Assembly (NCBI GenBank): GCA_016271365.2
Contig: CM057452.1
Location: forward strand, 831,574,001 to 831,638,000
Direction of reading: 5' to 3'
DNA: 64,000 bases
Source: Neoceratodus forsteri
Lineage: Eukaryota; Chordata; Ceratodontiformes; Ceratodontidae
Numbering within the stretch: the stretch's first letter is position 1; every line of letters starts with the position of its first letter. The position numbers were made by a program, and so were the translations under genes. Shown here in pieces: positions 56,540 through 64,000 of this stretch. A model generated the notes under the pieces. That model was not told where the DNA came from, did no database searches, and saw only the letters and a program-made list of their open reading frames with translations.

Positions 56540-56960
56540 AATATAAAACAAAGGAAACTCCAGAAAAAAACAGCTCCTCTGATTTCCAAACTTTCCATTC
56601 CAAAATGAATGATCTTGCCTGAACCCTTTCTTCTTATGAGACTCTTGGTTCTTGCAAAACCACAGAGCAGGGTTCTTTTTATGCATCTTAGACCCCCCCC
56701 CCAAAAAAAAGTCCTTAATACATTTGTCCAGCACTTCCCCAAAAAGGCCGACGCCATAGAATAGAAACCAAACTAGTTGGGCTTTCACGGTGATCAACGG
56801 CCCATGGCTGAAGCCAAACGGTGCACCTAGCAATGAGGCTTGTTGCCACTGACCTTCTAGCCAGGGAGACAGCATCTACGGCAGTGTCGGTCAAAAAGGC
56901 AGTGGCCACGTTCAGGTTTTTCTTTGTATGCCTAACCTGATCCTCCTCCTTTGTCTTGTC
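56540..56960 (-). pseudogene. DIRS gag fragment
   Basis: Minus strand: NVATAFLTDTAVDAVSLARR, SVATSLIARCTVWLQPWAVD, LFGEVLDKCIKD after a frame change, and KKGFRQDHSFWNGKF. The order matches the C-terminal part of the DIRS gag at 40577-40131 (TAARTAATGVCMWRLSWL, then FHGSMLLG, then Arg/Gln-rich). Sequence divergence suggests a different DIRS family. Confidence 0.62.
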
Positions 56961-57009
56961 TAAGGCTGGATGCAGCGGCCTCAGTCCACATGTCTACAAC
57001 CCTGGCAAT

Positions 57010-57172
57010 ATGTAAGCAATAATACCCGACAGGATGGGTGGTATTTGGCTATACCAGAATGCCCAGGGTGTAATGAGGCCCGCGCCTCAGGAGGAGGGCC
57101 TTATAGCCCCTGGAAGGTCCGGTATAGCCCATACCAACCACCCTGGAGGGTATTATTGTGCTTAGAAAATGG
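57010..57172. mobile_element. Palindromic MITE-like element, copy 2
   Basis: Ends taagcaataatacccgacagg and the inverted ccctggagggtattattgtg. Inner arms tatttggctataccagaatg and ggtccggtatagcccatacc. It is the family member of 51768-51900 in reverse orientation; both also share the adjacent gggccac strip (51750-51760 and 57170-57176). Confidence 0.75.
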
Positions 57173-58690
57173 GCCACAGTATTTTTTATACATATATTTG
57201 AAAAAAATGATTATGTTTAAATGTTAAAACTCTTGGTTATTTGCTGAATTTTGTAATAATATAGTTCCTTCGCCTGAATTATAATAGTGTTTTTATTAGG
57301 ACTTTTGCTCTACTGGAGCGTCTGCAGTTGTAACCGTGGTTAACACCTCCCCCTCCTTGAGTTACACGGGGGTAAAGTTAAATGCTATTGTTTGGAGGTT
57401 TTTTTTTTATTCATTCCTATTGATTAATTTAATTACTGTTTGTATCATCAGTACATTGTGGCTATTGACCAACTAGCGTCGGTAGCGGGCAGCTGAGCAG
57501 GGAAGAAAAGCCGGTGATAGTGGAGAGTTTTCTCTTTCATTCTTTTTATCAGGTTTGCCGAGGTTTTGCGGGTGTGTGCTTATGTCAGAGAAAGCAGTAT
57601 GGCCAAAATGGAGAATAGCAGGACTAGCAGAAGTGCTGCACTGCAGACAACCTCCACTTCTGTTCTGGCAATTTTTTTAAAAATGGACTGAAGAAACCAG
57701 GCTGTATTTTGTGCATTGAGTTAAGTTTCGAAAACTAGCAATGGTACTGGACTTATGGACAGGGTTTCCCGCATGTGTATCTGTGAGACTGATGATTGGG
57801 GGGGTTAAAAGAAGGCAGTTTTTCACTTCTTGGATGTGGCAACAACCAGTGGACAGAAGCCGCTGAGTGAGCGGAAATCCCGCTCGCAAACTGACACGGA
57901 CAGGAAGTGGAGCTTTGCGATCTTGCACGCTCAGTAAAGTACGAAAAAAACAAAAAGGTACGAATATAGAAACGCAGTTACTGTTTAAAACAAGTCAAAT
58001 ACAAAAAGCCCACAAAGAAAATAAGTTGTTATAGAATCTGAGATCATCTCCGATGAATCGAGGTAACTCGTGGACAAAGCCTACACAGCTAGTTGAAGTA
58101 GCGCTGAGCGCGACATACTAGAGGTACCGATTTGAAAAGGAAACTTTTCCCCCACTGGGATATACAATAACTGTTACATTAGCAGAGTCTTTGGTAGAAA
58201 GAGACCCGCTAACATAGTTGGGGAATCTGCTGGGAGGAGGGGTTCTGTCATTGGCGGGGGGGCTGGCACTGAGCTAGAGAGTATTGGGGGGGCCAGTAAC
58301 ACTCGCTAAGCGAGACAAAAAATGGTGGCAATTTCAAATTCAGTAAAGGATGTTTTAACCAATGAGTAAGCAGAGTGGGCAAAATGATACCTCAGGTGGT
58401 GATGAGGTCAGATGACTGGTACTTACTTGCTGGGCATCTACTGAAAGTTAATGTACCCCCCCCCGGCAAGGGTACTAGCCAATCAGAACCCAGCAAATAG
58501 AAAGCCCATTTTGTAAAGGCTGAGAAGACACATCCTCTTCAACATGGTTGCCATACAATGCACCCTGTGGAGGAGGGCATCTATGCAATTGCCATGAGGG
58601 TCTCTCAGACAGGTGTTGACTTGGACTGGAATGTACAATTTGTGTACGTCAGCAAGGCATGAGCCAGATCTGCATTAGGCACTGTAAAGA
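57173..58690. other. No recognisable gene
   Basis: Mixed AT-rich and moderately GC sequence with homopolymers (T-run 57401-57410, C-run near 58458). Short frames on both strands show no motif. Confidence 0.35.
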
Positions 58691-59644
58691 AGGCATTCAA
58701 ATTACCCTACATTAATTTATACATTTTCTTCAGTGCCCTGTGCAGCACCAGAGTCTTCCTGAGTGATAGCACCACCTTTCTTATTCTATTTACCAGATCC
58801 AGGTGGAACACAAATCCACAGCCCTGCGTCTCACCTGATGCTAAAAGTCTGCCCCGCTTGTCCACTTGGAGCCCCAACTTATGGAGGTTAAGCATAGCCA
58901 ACACATGCTAAATTAAGATGGCGCATCTGCCAAGTTAAAGCTGCATTCCTAAACCAGCTTCTCCCTGAAATCAGATGACTTCCAAGACCACGAGGAGATA
59001 AGACGGAATCGGGGGAGACTTGCTGCTCTTCAGCAATCTCAACTTCTTTGGAGTCTTGTGACAGTGGGGGAGGATGACAACAAGGTGTCCCATAACCTGA
59101 AACCCTATGCCTCTTTAAAGGACTGACAGATAGGCCTCTAGGGCAGTGCCCCTTCTTGTCCTACTTGGCATCACTCCAAGCTCCTAGACAGCCTATATCT
59201 TTAAAACGACAGAATTAATGCATTCAACAGCCCTGGAAAAAAGGTATTGGGGCGGGGGGGGGGCACATTCCCACCCAAGCTATTTTCAGATTCTCCCTCC
59301 TCCTCCTGGTCACTAAAGAGTGTTGGAAGACAGCCCAGTCAACTCCGTCAGAGTTGATTTGTCCTCCATCCTCTGATACCAGAACAACCCAGTTGAGGAG
59401 GGTTTTATCAGCCCTGACACAGATGAGGCATTTACAGCTGCACAACTCTGTCACTCTGCCTTCCACTGCTGCCATCTCCACCAAACATACAGGGGTTCAG
59501 CAACCGAAAAACATCCATTGAGCGATCCCTTTTCCAGTGTGGTTGTGGTAGCCACTTTTGGGGACCAACTGAGTGATAGTTGGCAGTGACATGCCGATCC
59601 AGTAAACAGGTTGCTGCAGTCCCCAGCAATCGACCAAAGAACCC
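58691..59644 (-). other. Possible DIRS reverse transcriptase relic
   Basis: Minus strand 58904-58707 reads MLAMLNLHKLGLQVDKRGRL and then GCGFVFHLDLVNRIRKVVLS. This resembles the segment after the DIRS catalytic motif (LGITLSI...LHYIGAILD in the 36-43 kb element). A frame at 59650-59432 with RLLGTAATCLLDRHV could be the next block, but lies on the wrong side. The evidence is thin and the rest is unassigned. Confidence 0.3.
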
Positions 59645-59659
59645 ATACATACTAACATA

Positions 59660-62600
59660 CTAAAAATGCCAGCAGAATAGGCCTAACGGTCTCTTGCGTC
59701 TGCTCGTTTGGTCAGCCACCACCCTGGAAGCTGACCTTGCTGCCCCTCTTGCCTTCTCTGGCTTCTCCCTTCCCAGTTCTGGATATTCTCGCTGCATTGG
59801 ATTTTGCTTCCAGAACCCTTCCCCTGTACCTGTCCCACCCCCTCTTGAACCCCTCCACCATCTCTGCCTCCACCAGCCCCCTGGGCAGCGCATTCCATGG
59901 CTCCACCACCCTCTCAGTGAAGCAGCACCTCCTCCTTTCTCCCGAATCTTCCCCCCTCCAGCTTCCATCCATGCCCTCTAGTTGCCCCTCCTCCTTCCTT
60001 TGAAGCACCCTGACTCCTCCCTATTTACCCTCTTCATGCACCTGAAGACCTCTATCATGTCCCCGGTCCCTTCTCTCTTCCAATGTGTACATATTTAGCT
60101 CTTGAGCCTCTCCCCATAGGTCCTGTCCCCCAAGCCGCAAATCCTTTTGGTTACCCTCCCTCTGGACCCTCTCCAGGAGTTTAATGTCCCTCTTTAAGTG
60201 TGGGCTCCAAAACTGCACGCAGTACCGAGGTGCGGCCTCACCAAGAGTTACACAGAGGGAGTATCACTTCCTCCTTCTTTTTGTGAGGCGATACCCCTAG
60301 CGATGCATCCCAGCATCCTGTTGGCCTTGGCTGCTGCCCTCCTACAAGTTCTCGAGTTGTTCATCTTGACATCCACCACCCCACCCCCAGGTCCCTCTAG
60401 GCCATCGAGACTTGTAGCATCCCCCAGGGTGTGTACACTCTGGCCTGGGTTTCTTGCCCAGGTGCAGTATCTTGCATTTCCCTGCATTGAACCTCAGCTT
60501 CCACTTTCTAGACCACCTTTCCAGAACCTCCAGGTCCCCCTGTAGGGCCACCCTCCCCTCCCTCCCCATCCACCACCATCCCCAGTTTCGAGTCATCCGC
60601 AAAGAGACTCCTCTCACTCCTGATACCTGTCCTTATGTCAGAGACATAGGCGTTGAACAGGAGGGGCCCAAGGACTGATCCCTGTGGGACCCCACTAATG
60701 ACCCTCCTTTGGGACGAGACTATCCCACCAAGTATCCGGTCCTGGAGCCAATTGCCTATCCATCTGATCATCTGGTTCCCCACCCCTATTTCTCCCAGCT
60801 TATCCAGCAGGCCCTCATGAGGAACAGAGTCAAATGCCTTGCTGAAGTCTAGAAACAGGACGTCCACTGGTCTACCCAGGTCCAAGGCACTTGTCACCCA
60901 GTCATAGAACTCCACAAGGTTTGTCTGACACGATTTCCTCTGGATGAATTCATGCTGCCTATCGTCCAGGCAGCCTGACTTTTCCAGGTCCCCCCCCCCT
61001 TGACAATGCCCTCCATCACCTTGCTCACCACAGATGTCAGGCTGACAGGCCTGTAGTTCTCTGCCACCTCCCTTGATCCCCCTTGTGGATAAGCATTATA
61101 TGAGCCACCTTCCAGTCCTGGGGCACCCACCCTGTCCTCAGAGAGATGGTGAAAAGCTCTGCCAGGGGTTTCGCTAGGACATGCGCAAGTTCCTTCAGCA
61201 CACTGGGATGTAATTTATCCGGCCCCGGTGCTTTCTCTGTCTTAAGGGACCTGAGGGCTTCCCTCACTCTCTTTGCTGTGATTTCCACCTCCGCTACCTC
61301 ATCTCCCTGCTTAGCCTTCCCCCCTCCTGCCAATGATGCCTCCTCCTCTCCCCAGACCTGCGATCGGTAAGGGTCCCTCCTCAGTATCACTGTCTCTCCC
61401 ATGTATGATGCAGCATCCCATTTTCCTTGGTGAAACTGAGGTGAAGTACTCATTTAGTAGCCTCAGTCTGCTCCTCCGGTCTTGTGCCCATCTCTCCCCT
61501 GTTTTAATCCTGCTAATCTGCCCCTTCACCCTTCGTTTTTCCCCAATGTATCTAAAGAATCCCTTGTCCCCTCTCCTAATTTCCCTGGTCAGATTCTGCT
61601 CCTTCCTTGCCTTAGCCGCCCTCACCATCCTAGTGGCCCTTCTAGCCATCAGCTCTTATTCCCCTCGATCCCCTTCACTCCTTGAGCATTTTAATTGCCT
61701 ATAGGCTGTCTTCTTTCCCCGCACCACCTCCTGGACCTCCCAGGTCCACCAGCAGGGTTTTCGGGCCCTACCGCATTTTCGTCTTACTCTTGCACAGGTG
61801 CTGGTAGCATCCTGCACCCCTCTCCTGATGATTTCCCACCTATTGTCAGCATCCATGTCTGACCCAATCACATCCAAATGCTTCTCAAGGATCCTTCCCA
61901 TTTCCTTAAAATCCGGCCCCCTGAAGTCAGTTACCTCTGTCTTTGTGCAGCCTTCTACCTCTCCTAGGTCCAGGCAGAACCAGACCGTGGCACGGTCACC
62001 CCCCGCCAATGGGTCCCTTACCTCCAGGCCCCTAATCTGGTCACTGTCTGCCAGGACCACATCCAGTACCCGCGCCTTCCTGGTTGGTTCCCCCACCTGC
62101 TGAGTTAGGAACGCATCTTGAAAGACATCCAACAACCTCTGTTCCCTGGCCACCAAGGATGTCAGTCTCCCAGTCTGTTCATATCATGTTTAAGTCCCCC
62201 AACACCACCACCCTTCCCCTGCCCAATCTGCAGTGTCTCCCAACATCTGCCACCAGACTCCCCTCCAGTTCCTCCGCCAGCACAGGAGATCTATACACCA
62301 CTCCTATATTTACTCTCTTGCACCCCCCCTTGTTATCAAGGTGACCCAAATCGCCTACACGGTTCCCTCCGCCTCCTCTACTCCTCCCATGCCAATGCAG
62401 TTTCTGACTATTATTGCTACCCCTCCTGCCCTTCCTTCCCCCCTGTCCTTCCTGAACATAGTGTAACCCTCCAGGTTCGGGTCCCAGCCATGTCCTGCGG
62501 TGGCCCAGGTCTCAGTGACCACTGCCACATCCACTGCTCCCTCAGTTAGCATCACCTGGAGCTCAGGCATTTTATTGCCCAAGCTCCTGGCATTTAGCAG

Positions 62601-62681
62601 GACTACCTTCCACCCTTTCCCTATACTTCCATTTCCCCTGCTCGTGTCCCCACAGGGATTCTGTTTTCCCCTGGTCTGCAC
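59660..62681 (-). pseudogene. CR1 ORF2 (endonuclease-reverse transcriptase), several frame breaks
   Basis: 62681-62355: LLNARSLGNKMPELQVMLTE, VDVAVVTETWATAGHGWDP and GGVAIIVRN (endonuclease). 62156-61656: VLDVVLADSDQIRGLEV, then GDRATVWFCL where the usual SDH motif is degenerate. 61649-61311: GDKGFFRYIGEKRRVKGQI linker. 61453-61037: LKTEKAPGPDKLHPSVLKEL and LRTGWVPQDWKVAH. 60915-60508: VLFLDFSKAFDSVPHEGLLD, GVPQGSVLGPLLFNAYVSDI and the catalytic FADDSKLG. 60617-59660: KLRFNAGKCKILHLG and YTLEERRDRG, then FTERVVEPWNALPRGLVEAE. Motifs are mostly intact; at least five shifts inactivate it. Confidence 0.88.
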
Positions 62682-62879
62682 TTTACCAGTCGGCCTTATC
62701 CCGCATTCCTCCAGCCCCCCAGGGGGGGTGGAGACAGAGTCCCTCCTTTATCGGACCCCCCTCGACAGCCTTTTCTACCATCCTTCCCCCCTTCACAAGT
62801 TTAAACCCCACCTTTCACCAATTAACCCCTCTATTTTCAACTTAAGGATTCCCCTCCCCTCCAAATTGAGATGGAGTCT

Positions 62880-63960
62880 ATCTCTAGCATACAGCTTCTT
62901 ATCCTCCCAGGTCTCCCCCCCAATCCCCCATGAACCCATACCCTCTGGCCTCACACCACTCCCTGAGCCACTGGTTTATCACCCTAATCTTCCTTTTGTG
63001 TTCCCCACTAGCCCTTGGCACCGGCAGGATTTTCGAGAAGGAAACTGTGCATCCTATGTCATGATGGACCCTGGCAAGCTCCCTGAACCTTGCCTGTATC
63101 TCTAGCTCGATATTTCCCTCAATGTCATTTGTACCCAGGTGGACCAGTATGTCCGGAGAACCCTCACAATCCTTTGCCAGCTGATATACCTCGTGCTTGG
63201 CCCTGTGCACCATTAGTCCAGGGAAGCATTTTGTTCTAACTGGCCAGGTTTCTCTCTCCCTATCCCATTTGATACCCCGATCATAGAATCCCCAACAGGA
63301 GCACTCTGACCACTCCTTTTCCTCCATTCCCCCTTCCATGTCCCTCATCCTTTCTACCGCCCCTCCACCCAGCCGGCTCCTTGTCCCCCATCATCTAGGT
63401 GCCACATGTCGCCTCCTCTTATTTACCCTGGCCACCCCTCCCTCCGATCCTATGACTCTCCTCCTCCCAGTATCCTTCTGTGCCTCACTAACTCCCCTCA
63501 CTGCTCATGACTGGTCCTTCTCCCCATCCGCTAAACAAGCCTGGCTCGTCCTCCCTTCCTTCCTGTCTCCATTCAGTCCCTCCTTGCTTGTCGTGCTCCC
63601 CTGGCCTAAACCCTCAGCTCCCTTTACTGTATCCTCCTTGTACTTCTGGACCTTCTCCTTGCCCTTTCCTCCCAACTGGTCCTTCTTGCGCTTTCCTCCC
63701 TCTTCCCCCTGCTCCCCCCATTTTCCTGTATTCCAGGTTCCCCACGTTCCTCCTGCTATCTGGCCCCTGCCTCCTGCCCCCACTCCCTTTCCATCTCTAA
63801 CCACCCCTGTCATGGCTACATCACCCCCAGTCCTCAAGCAGAAGGGAGAATTGAAGTGATTACTGAGCGTGAAGGTCCGATCCACCTCCCCGCTTTGCTT
63901 GTTTCTGTCCAGCCCCAGCCATCTACCCACTTCCCTGAGAATGTTGTCCCTCTGGCCCCC
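62880..63960 (-). pseudogene. CR1 ORF1 with SGNH/GDSL esterase domain
   Basis: 63930-63505 is a Gly/Lys-rich N-terminal part (GTWGTWNTGKWGEQGEEGGK) without recognisable fold. 63348-62899 holds the esterase domain: ILVHLGTNDIEGNIELEIQA, with the GTND-type block carrying the catalytic-site Asn, VSFSKILPVPRASGEHKRK, and IRVINQWLREWCEARGYGFM. The nucleophilic Ser block should precede, near WPVRTKCFPGLMVHRAKHEV, but a Gly-Asp-Ser is not evident, so this site may be degenerate. The last Asp-x-x-His block is not readable after 62899. Confidence 0.75.
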
Positions 63961-64000
63961 CTTTGTGAGGGTCCCCAGTTACCTGCCTGCTTCCTTGGTA

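Larger units (their letters stand above)
59645..64000 (-). mobile_element. CR1 LINE copy, runs past the window edge
   Basis: The longest CR1 copy here. The 3' tip at 59645-59665 shows, on the minus strand, gcatttttagtatgttagta. ORF2 spans about 62680-59660 and ORF1 about 63960-62880. It belongs to the same subfamily as the 6.9 kb copy and the fragments at 11.5 and 13.4 kb (3' end with TTAGTATG units). It is distinct from the subfamily at 17.6 and 33 kb, which ends in gacggcagataaggacc. Confidence 0.9.

Noticed and set aside
62500..63105. Pro/Ser-rich plus-strand frame of 201 codons
   Set aside because: It is the antisense shadow of CR1 ORF1 and ORF2 on the minus strand.

Overview
The window is a block of nuclear DNA from a repeat-rich eukaryote, almost certainly a vertebrate. 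I find no host protein-coding gene, rRNA gene or functional tRNA gene. Nearly every long open frame belongs to a decayed transposable element or is a shadow of one. The mix includes CR1 with an esterase-type first ORF, L1, an ORF1-only L1 derivative, an L2-like LINE, DIRS tyrosine-recombinase elements, a Penelope-type GIY-YIG fragment, a SCAN-bearing Ty3/Gypsy gag, pogo and hAT DNA transposons, a MIR-like SINE and many foldback repeats. It fits an amphibian best (caecilian or salamander); lungfish or a non-avian reptile remain possible. The species call is inference.

Layout. 0-5 kb: LINE tail, a pogo-like transposon with terminal inverted repeats (334-2093), and a minus-strand Gypsy gag/protease relic with a likely LTR. 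5-10.2 kb: a CR1 tail, an L1 ORF2 C-terminal fragment and a 3.3 kb CR1 copy. 10.25-22.3 kb: an unusual non-coding region built from reiterated modules. Each module has a long palindrome of about 340 bp, short GC-rich hairpins, an A/T-rich block containing cagtaac, and further palindromes. CR1 copies have inserted into it at least three times. 22.3-29 kb: a likely LTR, an unrecognised coding relic split by a 1.88 kb hAT element, and a foldback element split by a MIR-like SINE. 29.1-34 kb: an old DIRS element interrupted by an L2-like LINE and a CR1 tail. 34-36 kb: a Penelope fragment, a tRNA-headed SINE and a foldback. 36.2-42.9 kb: a nearly complete DIRS element with terminal repeats and an internal region matching its joined ends. 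43-46.5 kb: a foldback element split by an ORF1-only L1 (itself carrying a hAT MITE) and by a CpG-rich retroposed insert. 46.5-56.5 kb: a segmental tandem duplication and three L1 fragments in both orientations. 56.5-59.6 kb: DIRS gag relics and a palindromic MITE. 59.6-64 kb: the longest CR1 copy, minus strand, running off the window edge.

How it works together: this is an insertion archive. Nesting gives relative ages. The module array and foldbacks are older than the CR1, L1 and SINE copies inside them, and the DIRS elements predate the LINEs that interrupt them. The most unusual part is the module array. Arms within a palindrome match each other while differing between palindromes, and one palindrome carries a 56-bp segment in flipped orientation.
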